A model generated the notes under the pieces. It was given only the letters and a program-made list of their open reading frames with translations, made no database searches and had not been told where the DNA came from. Both the position numbers and the translations under genes were made by a program. DNA of 59,260 nucleotides from Phaeobacter sp. 11ANDIMAR09. Its GTDB lineage: Bacteria > Pseudomonadota > Alphaproteobacteria > Rhodobacterales > Rhodobacteraceae. The stretch spans positions 1-59,260 of the forward strand of contig NZ_LIKT01000028.1 in NCBI RefSeq assembly GCF_001294455.1, given 5' to 3'. This document shows, piece after piece, positions 24,035 through 32,373 of this stretch. Numbering within the stretch: position 1 is the first letter of the stretch; every line of letters starts with the position of its first letter.

Positions 24035-25342
24035 ATGGTGGCAAGGGTTTCATCATCACGCGGGATAATGGGCGTTCCAACTGCGATTGCAGTCTTTTTC
24101 CTAGCGGTCATGCTGCCTACAGCTGTCTCTCTCAACCTTGGAGGTCTCCGGCTTTCTGCCTACCGGGTTGTTCTGATTGTTCTCTTCCTGCCGATGCTTG
24201 TGCAGCTATTGTCAGGGCAAAGAGGCCGGATCACCATTTTTGACATCTTGCTCCTTTTGCACTGCACTTGGGCCGTTATTGCGTTGATCAAATGGGGTGG
24301 GCTTGGGCAAGGAATTGAGTCCGGCGGCATCTATTTTGTAGAATGCGCCGGGGCCTATCTGGTCGGCCGATTGTACATTAGGTCCTATGAGGACTTTGCC
24401 GCAGTGGCACAGGCCTATGTCGCCGTTGTGGTCGCCACGCTTTTTTTTACGATCCCCGAAGCGCTGACCGGCATTCACATTCTTCACGACAGCATCTCAG
24501 GTGCATTCGGAGGTGCGCGGGCGCCGTTCATTGAACCGCGAATGGGTATCGAACGCACCTTTGGTCCCTTCGATCACCCTATCCTCTACGGGGTGTTCTG
24601 CGCTTCGGCTTTCTCGCTTGCTTACTTTGTGGTTGCTGAGCGGAGGTTCAGCAATCTGAGGGGCATGGCCAAGGTGTTTGGTGTTGGCCTTGCAACCTTT
24701 ATGTCCGCATCAGGCGGCCCTTATCTGGTCCTGATGATGCAAGGCTTTGTTGCCCTCTGGGAGCGCGCATTCAGCCGCGTGCAAGGCCGCTGGGCCGCGC
24801 TCTTTTCACTGATGGCACTCGCCTATATTGCGATTGATCTGTTCTCAACAAAAACACCCTTCCACGTGTTCGTGAACAATTTCACCTTTTCCAAACAATC
24901 CGCCTACAACCGAATTCTACTGTTTGAATATGGCACAGCCGAAGTCGCCAGACATCCCGTTTTTGGAATTGGTCTGGGAGATTGGGAGCGCCCAGCATGG
25001 ATGTCGGACAGCATGGACAACTTCTGGCTGGTGACTGCTGTGCGCTACGGGCTGCCTGCGTTCTTCCTATTGGTCGCAATGTTGCTTGGACTGATTTGGG
25101 CCGCAGGACAGCGCAAGAGTTTACCAACGGAATGGCGCCGGGCCCGGCATGCCTGGGCTTTTACCCTATTCGGGATCAGCGTTGCCGCGGCAACGGTCCA
25201 TCTTTGGAACGCCCTGTTTGTCTTGTTCTTCTTCCTAATCGGTGCGGGCGCCTGGCTGCAGGACGCGCGCCCTGGGAAAACCAGACTACCACTTCATACC
25301 CCCCCTGCGGTCTCCAGAGTACGACCGCAGCGCTTGCTTTAA
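24035..25342 (+). CDS. O-antigen polymerase/ligase-like protein (Wzy type)
   Basis: Predicted 435-residue polytopic membrane protein with roughly eleven helices and a large periplasmic loop (about 130-190) holding EPRMGIERTFGPFDHPILYG, the pattern of the O-antigen ligase/polymerase family. FGIGLGDWERPAWMSD near residue 310 is a second family feature. It would join repeat units in the periplasm. The start is three bases after the acyltransferase stop. Sequence divergence is high in this family, so ligase cannot be excluded. Confidence 0.75.
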   Translation: MVARVSSSRGIMGVPTAIAVFFLAVMLPTAVSLNLGGLRLSAYRVVLIVLFLPMLVQLLSGQRGRITIFDILLLLHCTWAVIALIKWGGLGQGIESGGIYFVECAGAYLVGRLYIRSYEDFAAVAQAYVAVVVATLFFTIPEALTGIHILHDSISGAFGGARAPFIEPRMGIERTFGPFDHPILYGVFCASAFSLAYFVVAERRFSNLRGMAKVFGVGLATFMSASGGPYLVLMMQGFVALWERAFSRVQGRWAALFSLMALAYIAIDLFSTKTPFHVFVNNFTFSKQSAYNRILLFEYGTAEVARHPVFGIGLGDWERPAWMSDSMDNFWLVTAVRYGLPAFFLLVAMLLGLIWAAGQRKSLPTEWRRARHAWAFTLFGISVAAATVHLWNALFVLFFFLIGAGAWLQDARPGKTRLPLHTPPAVSRVRPQRLL

Positions 25343-25364
25343 CCCTTTCAGGAAGGCCACGACT

Positions 25365-26303
25365 ATGGATCTCTCAATTGTCATCGTGAACTGGAATACC
25401 CGGGATATGCTTCGAGATTGTTTGCAGTCCGTTGATGCCGGGAAGGGCTCTTTGAAGCTTGAAGTCTTTGTTGTTGATAATGCATCCAGCGATGCCTCCG
25501 CAGAAATGGTCCGTGCAGAGTTTCCCCACGTTCACCTCATTGAAAACAAAAAGAACCTCGGCTTTGCTGCGGGTAACAATGTCGCCCTAAAGAAAGCCGT
25601 GGGCCGGTTTGTTATGTTGCTGAATACCGACACGCTGGTGCATGGCAATGTTCTATCCGAAGCGGTTGCATGGCTGGACACACATCCAGACGTCGGTGTA
25701 ATCGGCCCGCGGGTTCTGAATTCGGATGGCTCAGTTCAGCCCTCTTGCAGCGCTTTTCCGTCATTGAAGTTCCTGACGATGCAGGTGTTTGGCCTGACTA
25801 AAATTGCGCGGCTGGACAAGTACAGAATGACCGGCTGGGACCGTTCGTCAGAGCGGAAAGTAGATGTGATCTCAGGCTCCGCAATGTTTGTTCGGCGCAC
25901 TGCGATGGATGACGTCGGTCTCTTGGACGAGGCATTTTTCTTCTACGGTGAAGAAACCGATTGGTGCCACCGTTTTGGCCGCGCAGGTTGGAAGCTTGTC
26001 TTTGTCCCAATCCCGGAAGTGACGCATTTTGGCGGCGGTGCTGTCGGCAAGCTCAATCACAAGCGGGATGTCATGATGACGGAAGGTACAACCCGGTTGC
26101 ACCGGAAACATAGTGGGCTTGTAGCGGGGATCATCTGCTTTGCGATCCTGTGCCTTCACAATCTGTCCAGAGCCGCGTTTTGGTCTCTGTTGAGCCTTGC
26201 AAACCGAAAAGGTGCAAAGGACCGCGCCCGCCATTTCCTCTCCGTGGTAGCGGACCTGCGGAAAGCCTGGCCTGCCAACAAGCAACAGGCGGTGCGGTCA
26301 TGA
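25365..26303 (+). CDS. Glycosyltransferase family 2
   Basis: Predicted 312-residue cytoplasmic glycosyltransferase. GT-A fold signs: MDLSIVIVNWNTRDMLRDCL at the start, VVDNASSDASAEMV, the metal-binding LLNTDTLV (DxD-like), and FFYGEETDWCHRFGRAGW near residue 190. This pattern is common in rhamnosyltransferase-type GT2 proteins. CAGGAAGG precedes ATG 25365. The next gene overlaps by four bases. Sugar specificity cannot be read from sequence. Confidence 0.87.
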   Translation: MDLSIVIVNWNTRDMLRDCLQSVDAGKGSLKLEVFVVDNASSDASAEMVRAEFPHVHLIENKKNLGFAAGNNVALKKAVGRFVMLLNTDTLVHGNVLSEAVAWLDTHPDVGVIGPRVLNSDGSVQPSCSAFPSLKFLTMQVFGLTKIARLDKYRMTGWDRSSERKVDVISGSAMFVRRTAMDDVGLLDEAFFFYGEETDWCHRFGRAGWKLVFVPIPEVTHFGGGAVGKLNHKRDVMMTEGTTRLHRKHSGLVAGIICFAILCLHNLSRAAFWSLLSLANRKGAKDRARHFLSVVADLRKAWPANKQQAVRS

Positions 26304-27499
26304 AGGTTCTTTTGATTGCCCCGAATATTGACGCCACTGATGTAGGAGAAGCCTTTGTTGCCTTCAAATGGGCCCAGGCCTTATCGTCCCGTACAGATCT
26401 GACCGTTTTGGCCTTTCAAAGGCCGGGACGCCAAAGCCTGGCGGCTCAATTGCCGGGTGCAAGGGTCGTGACCTGGCCCGAGCCGTCGTGGGCTCTGAAA
26501 CATGAACGCCTCAATGCTATGCTCAAACCCGCTTGGCCTGTCTTTGCTCGCAAAGTGCGCAACTGGATTGCCTCCGCTTGCAACGCTGGAGAACGCTTTG
26601 ACATCGCCCATCAGCTAATGCCGCAAGCAGCCCGCTATGCATCACCACTACGTCATTTCGCCATACCATACATCGTTGGACCACTAGGGGGCGCGCTCGA
26701 TACACCAGCCGCCTTTCAAGCCGAAGCTGCCAGCGCACCTTTGTTTACCCGCCTCCGGAAACTTGATGCGTTTCGCTTTCGCAATGACCCCTGGTTGCGC
26801 GCAAGCTACGCGCGGGCGGCCTGTGTGCTGGGTGTCGCCCCATACGTTCAAAACGTCCTCGGAGATATTCCGCTAAAGCGGTTCGAGCCTGTACTCGAGC
26901 TTGGAACCGACGACGTGGAGCCACAACGGATGCGAGATCAGGAGCCTGGCCACCTTAGCTTGTTGCATGTGGGGCGTGCGGTGCGCACCAAGGGGCTACG
27001 GGACGCGGTGCGGGCGCTTGCGCATCTGAAGGATCTGCCGAATGTCACCTTAACCAGCGCAGGAGCCGGAGAAGAGCTGGAAGTGTGCCGCGCGGAAGCT
27101 GACCGGCTGGGTGTTGCGGACCGCGTCCGGTTTCTAGGCAAGGTCTCGAGGGAAGAGGTTGAGCACCTCTACGCCACCCATGATGTCTTTTGCTTCCCTT
27201 CCTTTCGCGAGCCAGCCGGAGGCGTGCTGTATGAAGCGATGCGTCATGGCTTGCCAGTGATAACGGCCGACAGAGGTGGTCCAGGCTGGATCGTAGATGA
27301 TGGCTGTGGGATCCGGATCCCTGTTACCACACCGAAAGAATTTGCGACTGAAATCGCATCAGCCGCGAGACGGCTTGCAGCTTCGCCATCAGCCCGCAAC
27401 ACGCTTGGTACGAACGCAAGAAGCAAAGTTCTTCTTGAGGGGCAATGGGACGCAAAGGCTGCTCGGTTAGTTCATCTGTATAAAGACGTACTGACATAG
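26300..27499 (+). CDS. Glycosyltransferase family 4
   Basis: Predicted 399-residue GT-B glycosyltransferase. The C-terminal donor domain has LLHVGRAVRTKGLRDAVRAL, VRFLGKVSREEVEHLY and FPSFREPAGGVLYEAMRHGL, with the EX7E-type motif of GT4. Start at ATG 26300 overlaps the previous stop (ATGA). It adds one sugar of the repeat unit from a nucleotide sugar on the cytoplasmic face. A 140-base gap follows before the PssD-like gene. Confidence 0.88.
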   Translation: MKVLLIAPNIDATDVGEAFVAFKWAQALSSRTDLTVLAFQRPGRQSLAAQLPGARVVTWPEPSWALKHERLNAMLKPAWPVFARKVRNWIASACNAGERFDIAHQLMPQAARYASPLRHFAIPYIVGPLGGALDTPAAFQAEAASAPLFTRLRKLDAFRFRNDPWLRASYARAACVLGVAPYVQNVLGDIPLKRFEPVLELGTDDVEPQRMRDQEPGHLSLLHVGRAVRTKGLRDAVRALAHLKDLPNVTLTSAGAGEELEVCRAEADRLGVADRVRFLGKVSREEVEHLYATHDVFCFPSFREPAGGVLYEAMRHGLPVITADRGGPGWIVDDGCGIRIPVTTPKEFATEIASAARRLAASPSARNTLGTNARSKVLLEGQWDAKAARLVHLYKDVLT

Positions 27500-27642
27500 C
27501 AGAAAGAAACAGATTGTACCCAAGAGTATAGTTCGACCTCACCCTATTACTCAAAGAGGAGTTCTTTTTACAATTTAAGTCAAATAGTTGCTGGATGCTA
27601 TGGTGGTCTCAAGAACGAATTGAAAAACTTGGGAGCTCCGAA

Positions 27643-28110
27643 ATGCATAGACCTAACCACTCGCGCCCCGTTGTCCTCGCTGTCTCGTCTGGCGGGGGCC
27701 ACTGGGTTCAGTTGCAGCATCTTTCTCCAGCCTTCGATGGCGCAGAAGTACACTATGCAACAACGGACTCTTCAGCGGTTGAAAACGCTGGCACGAACCA
27801 CGTGCATGTCTATCCCGATGCGAACAAGGACACCCCCCTTCGGCTGATCGCATGTGTGCTTCGCTTGGCCTGGCTGGTCCTGCGCATTCGACCAGATGCA
27901 GTTGTGTCAACGGGTGCTGCAGGCGGCTTTGTCGCCATCCGGCTGGCCAGAATGCTTGGCGCGCGAACCATGTTTATCGATTCAATTGCAAACGCTCGGA
28001 AGCTGTCGATTTCGGCAGGCCTTTCTCTCGGGGTTGCCGACCGAGTGCTGTCTCAATGGCCCGAGGTCGCCAAAGAAACTGGCGCGGAATACCAGGGGGC
28101 TTTGATCTGA
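27643..28110 (+). CDS. PssD/Alg14-like glycosyltransferase subunit
   Basis: Predicted 155-residue protein like PssD, Cps14F and eukaryotic Alg14, the membrane-anchoring, acceptor-binding half of a split GT28-type transferase. It has LAVSSGGGHWVQLQHL at the N-terminus and VVSTGAAGGFVAIRLARMLG in the middle. I start it at ATG 27643 after GGGAG; the frame is open further upstream but without family similarity. The catalytic partner is the next gene. Confidence 0.85.
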   Translation: MHRPNHSRPVVLAVSSGGGHWVQLQHLSPAFDGAEVHYATTDSSAVENAGTNHVHVYPDANKDTPLRLIACVLRLAWLVLRIRPDAVVSTGAAGGFVAIRLARMLGARTMFIDSIANARKLSISAGLSLGVADRVLSQWPEVAKETGAEYQGALI

Positions 28111-28139
28111 ACACGTTTCAATAAAGTGAGGTTTCAGCA

Positions 28140-28682
28140 ATGATTTTTGCTACTGTAGGCACACAGTTGCCATTCGATCGCATGCTTACGAGTTTGGACA
28201 ACTGGGCGGCGCACAATCCAAACATTCCAGTCTTCGCCCAGACGGGCAGCAGTTCCGGTTCTTTTCCTCATCTTAAAACAGTCTCCAGTCTTAGCCAGGT
28301 TGAATTTGGAGACTATTTCGAACGGGCACGGCTGGTTGTAGCGCATGCAGGAATGGGCACCATTCTTTCGGCTGCTGAAGTTGGCAAACCTCTTATCCTG
28401 ATGCCCCGCAGGCTGAAGTTCAACGAACATCGCACGGATCATCAGCATGACACCGCCCAGGAAATGGCGAGACTGCCTAATGTCACTGTCGTGCAGGATG
28501 GTGTGGCCCTTCGTGAAGAGTTGGACCGGGCCTTGAACTGCAACTTCGAATTGCGCCCCTCCACGACCTCCAATGAAGCGCCCGAATTGGAGCAGCTCTT
28601 GCGTGCAATCCGGGATTTCGTCTGGAACCGGCCAACTCAGTTGCACTCAACCGAATCCGCAGATCAAAGCGGTGCCGCATGA
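28140..28682 (+). CDS. PssE/Alg13-like glycosyltransferase subunit
   Basis: Predicted 180-residue catalytic half of the split transferase (GT28 C-terminal domain): MIFATVGTQLPFDRMLTSLD, then VVAHAGMGTILSAAEVGKPL and HQHDTAQEMA. In characterised homologues it binds the nucleotide sugar and works only with its PssD/Alg14 partner, encoded 29 bases upstream. It overlaps the next glycosyltransferase gene by four bases. Confidence 0.87.
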   Translation: MIFATVGTQLPFDRMLTSLDNWAAHNPNIPVFAQTGSSSGSFPHLKTVSSLSQVEFGDYFERARLVVAHAGMGTILSAAEVGKPLILMPRRLKFNEHRTDHQHDTAQEMARLPNVTVVQDGVALREELDRALNCNFELRPSTTSNEAPELEQLLRAIRDFVWNRPTQLHSTESADQSGAA

Positions 28683-29521
28683 GGAAGGCGACAATCCTTA
28701 TTCCCGCGCATAATGAGGAAGCGGTCATCGCGCGTACTCTTTGGTATCTTGCCAAAGGACTCCGGCTTGATGACTTCCGCGTTGTTGTCATTGCCAACGG
28801 ATGTTCCGATGCGACGGCGGCCCGGGTGCGCGCAGTCATGCCGCATGCAGAGGTCATCGAGACGGAGCGCCGCGGGAAATGCCATGCTCTGAACCTCGGG
28901 TTTAAAGCCTCCTGCAAGTCAGCGCCAATCGTCTGCCTTGATGCAGATCTGGATGTGACCTCAGAATCGCTGGCAGCATTGCTGGCACCACTGAACAGCG
29001 GAACTGCCCTGGCCTCTTGCGGCAAGATGGAGGTCATAACGTCTGAATCCTCTGCCGCCGTACGTGCTTTCTATCATGGATGGCGGTCAAACCCATATTT
29101 CAGTCAGGGCAAATTCGGAGGCCTGTTTGCGCTTTCGCCGGAAGGCGCTGCACGTGTGTTTCCTCTGCCCGAAATCATTGGTGACGACGAATACATCCGC
29201 CGGAGTTTCGACCAACGGGAAGTTGCCTTTGTGCCGGATTGCCGCTTTTCGGCTCGGGCCCCCGTTGGGCTTCCCGAGCTTATCAGGGTCAGACGTCGCA
29301 GCATCAGAGGGGCGAAGCAGGTCACCGGCCTTGGCAAGCCCAGCCCAGAGCGCAAGAGCATCGCAATAATGCTGCGTCGCGCATTGGTCTCCCGCACGGA
29401 CACTTTGCCCATCGCCTTCTATTTGCTTGTAATGAGCTGGGTGCGGCTGTGCCTGATGTTTGAAGGCCAAGCCACTCACCTGCGTTGGGAACGCGATCTT
29501 TCTTCGCGCGCCGCTGGGTGA
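28679..29521 (+). CDS. Glycosyltransferase family 2
   Basis: Predicted 280-residue GT2 protein: ATILIPAHNEEAVIARTLWY, VIANGCSDATAARV, IVCLDADLDVTSESL (DxD) and IIGDDEYIRRSFDQREV. One hydrophobic segment near the C-terminus could tether it to the membrane. It overlaps the PssE-like gene by four bases. The gene for the copolymerase follows five bases after its stop. Confidence 0.85.
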   Translation: MRKATILIPAHNEEAVIARTLWYLAKGLRLDDFRVVVIANGCSDATAARVRAVMPHAEVIETERRGKCHALNLGFKASCKSAPIVCLDADLDVTSESLAALLAPLNSGTALASCGKMEVITSESSAAVRAFYHGWRSNPYFSQGKFGGLFALSPEGAARVFPLPEIIGDDEYIRRSFDQREVAFVPDCRFSARAPVGLPELIRVRRRSIRGAKQVTGLGKPSPERKSIAIMLRRALVSRTDTLPIAFYLLVMSWVRLCLMFEGQATHLRWERDLSSRAAG

Positions 29522-29525
29522 CGGA

Positions 29526-31586
29526 ATGGCTTTAACCGCACCCGCCGCCCCGCAAGTACATCAGCAACAGAACCCGGTCGTTGCAGAGGTCGAAGCCCCC
29601 GAACCAAATCCGGTTCACAGCGTCATTCGGATTATGAGAGGGCGCTGGAAGCAAACCTGCGGCAAGGCGTTGCTGCTGGGATCCGCGATGGCCGTCTTCG
29701 GCTTTCTCGCCGGTGTGAAACTGTATGAATCGCAGGCCATTCTTCGGGTTTTCCCCCAGGAATCCAACATCCTATACGCCACCGGCGACAGTTCGGTTCT
29801 CAAGACTTTCGATAGCTTTGTTAAGGCGGAAACCACCTATGTGGCGTCCCCGCCGGTCATGTTGCGCGCCGCTCAAACGCTTTCGTCCCAGCTGCCCGAA
29901 AATGCCGATCCCATAAGCCAGTCCAACCTGTCCGCCTCGATCGAAATCAGACGGTCCGACAGCTTGATCGTTCTGAAAACCAAAAGCCAGATTGCGGAAT
30001 TCGCGCAGGACAAACTGGATGCCGTCGTTAATTCATACCTTCAACTGAAGACCGAGGCCGAAGCCGCACGATCAGAGGTGCGCCTGTCCGAACTGCGCAT
30101 TCGGGAAGAGGAACTTGCGCTGCGCCTCACCAAGCTTAGGGCAACCCAGCTTGAGGTCGGCGGTGAGTTCGGCAGAAACGCGATAACAAAAGCCCATATC
30201 GAAAAGCTCGCCAAGATTGACAGGCTGGCGGCCCGCAAGGCCGAAGTCGCAGCCACACTTGCGGCGCTGGAAGCCAACAGCGGTGGCGCGTCCGCTGATA
30301 CCTCTGACGAGGAAATCATGCGGGCGACGCTTTTGGATCGGGCGATGGCCGATCTCAACTTCGAGCGCGCCAAACTGATGAGCGAACTGGCCGCCCTGCA
30401 AGCTGGCTACAACGGTCAAAGCAACATTCGCTTCCAGCTCAAGGAAGAGGCCCTGCGTGATGAAATCAATGTCATTGCAACAGCCCTGGCCGACCGGCGC
30501 GAACAAATCAAAGTTCTGGGCCAGACCGGCGCGCTGACAAATGCTTCGGCAGAAGGGGACGACACCAGCATTCCCGAAATCCGCAGTTTGTATTCAAAGG
30601 TCGAGCGCCAGCTGGAAGAGGCCCGGCTTGACGCACGGGACCTGAACCGTCGACGTATCGAACTGGACCAGGTCGAACATGACATCAATGAAGCACAGGA
30701 TCTGTTAGCGGAAACGCGTCGGGCGCTTGAGGTGATCAGGCTGGAATCCGGGCGCTCGCTCCCCGGTTACGCCGTTCTGATGTCACCCGCTTCGATGCCT
30801 CTCAATCCAGCAAGCGACAGCCGCAAGATGCTAGCGGCCTCTGGTCTTGCTGGTGGGGCTGGTCTGGCGCTGATGATGTCTCTCATCCTTGGTTTCAAGG
30901 ACGGACGGCTGCGGTTTGCAGAGAGCCTCACCCCCGTCAAGCACCGCTTGCCGGTATTGCAGGTCTCTGCAGCTGAAGACGCGGACCGGCACGCTGCAGA
31001 TCTGCTGCGCAACGAATTGCAATTGCACCCGCTGCGCAAACCGCGACTGGTTGGAAAGGCGCCGGTCATCGCTGTGACCCGAGCCGGGTCAGGGTCGACC
31101 ATCGAACTGGCCCGCGCCCTTGCCGAAAGCTATGCCCGCGCGCGCATGAGCACGCTGATCATAGAAGCGGATATCGCTCAGGCCTCTCAATCGGCGTCCG
31201 CAAACCGCTGGCGAAGCTTTTTGTCCGGAGATTTCCCTGAGGTCATTGTCGAGAAAGGCAAAGCAGGCGTCTGGGAATTGCCGGACGGGCCAAAGAACAA
31301 TCTCAATGACACCTCCGTTTCGGCGCCGATGGTGCGCCACGCCATCACGGAACTGGTGCGCTCTGTCGACATCATTGTGATTTCGGCGGGCAGCCTGTCC
31401 GACCGCCTGTCCAGTCAATTTGTTCTGTCCGCGTCTGACGTTGGCGTTCTCGCCATGACGCCCACCGACCCCAAAGATGCGGTTTTCGCCCAAATCGAGC
31501 GGTTGGACGGCCTGCCCCGCCATGGGGGTGTGGCCGTCATGCGCAAGGCCCTGCCCGGCGACCCGTGGCTGGCCGTTCCCACCTGA
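29526..31586 (+). CDS. Wzc-like polysaccharide copolymerase with decayed kinase site
   Basis: Predicted 686-residue inner-membrane protein controlling chain length and export. ATG 29526 is chosen because similarity begins after it. A membrane helix (about 55-75), a Wzz-type periplasmic domain with long coiled coils (about 170-430) and a second helix (about 440-460) are followed by a cytoplasmic domain shaped like a BY tyrosine kinase. Its nucleotide motifs are poor: AGSGSTIE lacks the Walker A lysine, LIIEAD lacks the first Asp of Walker A', and there is no C-terminal Tyr cluster. It is therefore probably a structural copolymerase without autokinase activity. It precedes the priming transferase gene. 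Confidence 0.82.
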   Translation: MALTAPAAPQVHQQQNPVVAEVEAPEPNPVHSVIRIMRGRWKQTCGKALLLGSAMAVFGFLAGVKLYESQAILRVFPQESNILYATGDSSVLKTFDSFVKAETTYVASPPVMLRAAQTLSSQLPENADPISQSNLSASIEIRRSDSLIVLKTKSQIAEFAQDKLDAVVNSYLQLKTEAEAARSEVRLSELRIREEELALRLTKLRATQLEVGGEFGRNAITKAHIEKLAKIDRLAARKAEVAATLAALEANSGGASADTSDEEIMRATLLDRAMADLNFERAKLMSELAALQAGYNGQSNIRFQLKEEALRDEINVIATALADRREQIKVLGQTGALTNASAEGDDTSIPEIRSLYSKVERQLEEARLDARDLNRRRIELDQVEHDINEAQDLLAETRRALEVIRLESGRSLPGYAVLMSPASMPLNPASDSRKMLAASGLAGGAGLALMMSLILGFKDGRLRFAESLTPVKHRLPVLQVSAAEDADRHAADLLRNELQLHPLRKPRLVGKAPVIAVTRAGSGSTIELARALAESYARARMSTLIIEADIAQASQSASANRWRSFLSGDFPEVIVEKGKAGVWELPDGPKNNLNDTSVSAPMVRHAITELVRSVDIIVISAGSLSDRLSSQFVLSASDVGVLAMTPTDPKDAVFAQIERLDGLPRHGGVAVMRKALPGDPWLAVPT

Positions 31587-31612
31587 GTTTGTTGTTTATT
31601 CGGAGATTGCCA

Positions 31613-32257
31613 ATGACGATGTCATCAATTGAAACCTCGAAACAAGCCCGCGCCTGGATTGGTGTGAGCCCAAAACGCCTTCTCGATCTTACCCTTTCCC
31701 TGGCAGCCTTGGCTGTCGCCTGGCCGCTGATCGTTCTGACCGCGGCGGCTGTCGCCTTGAGCTCCCGCGGCCCCGTCTTCTTTGTACAGAGGCGGGTCGG
31801 CTTGGACGGCAACCCGTTCAACATGATCAAGTTCCGGTCCATGCTCCAGGATGCGGAAGCGAACAGAGAGCAGCTTGCGGAGCTAAGCGACCGCGAAGGA
31901 TTGTGCCTGAAGATCAAACACGACCCCCGGATCACCCGTGTCGGCCGGTTTCTCCGCCGCTGGTCCCTGGATGAGCTGCCGCAGCTCTTCAATGTAATCA
32001 AAGGCGACATGTCCCTGGTCGGGCCGCGCCCTGCTCTGATCGAGGAGGGCGCAGAGTACCCGGAGCGGGCGCATCTCCGCCACCGCGTTCTGCCTGGCAT
32101 TACGGGGCTTTGGCAGGTCTCGGGGCGCGCCGAAGTCGGGTTCGAGGAAATGATCGACTTGGACCTGGCCTATGTCCGCAATTATAACCTCAGGACTGAC
32201 ATTACCATCCTGTTTCGGACTTTCCGCGCCGTTTGGGATGGCAGGGGCGCCTATTGA
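31613..32257 (+). CDS. Undecaprenyl-phosphate sugar phosphotransferase
   Basis: Predicted 214-residue small-form bacterial sugar transferase (PF02397) that places the first sugar-phosphate on undecaprenyl phosphate. ATG 31613 follows CGGAGATTGCCA. One N-terminal membrane helix (about 20-42), then FVQRRVGLDGNPFNMIKFRS, the catalytic RRWSLDELPQLFNVIKGDMS with SLVGPRPAL, and GITGLWQVSGRAEVGFEEMI. It starts repeat-unit assembly for the operon. Confidence 0.92.
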   Translation: MTMSSIETSKQARAWIGVSPKRLLDLTLSLAALAVAWPLIVLTAAAVALSSRGPVFFVQRRVGLDGNPFNMIKFRSMLQDAEANREQLAELSDREGLCLKIKHDPRITRVGRFLRRWSLDELPQLFNVIKGDMSLVGPRPALIEEGAEYPERAHLRHRVLPGITGLWQVSGRAEVGFEEMIDLDLAYVRNYNLRTDITILFRTFRAVWDGRGAY

Positions 32258-32373
32258 TGAGGGCCCGCAGCCCTAAGGCGACAGCTCTGCGTCCACACGA
32301 ATTACACATATCGCTGAACCAGTCGGGGCTCGCACCTTTGGCGTCAGCCTAAGACCAAACAATCAGGGAAGAA

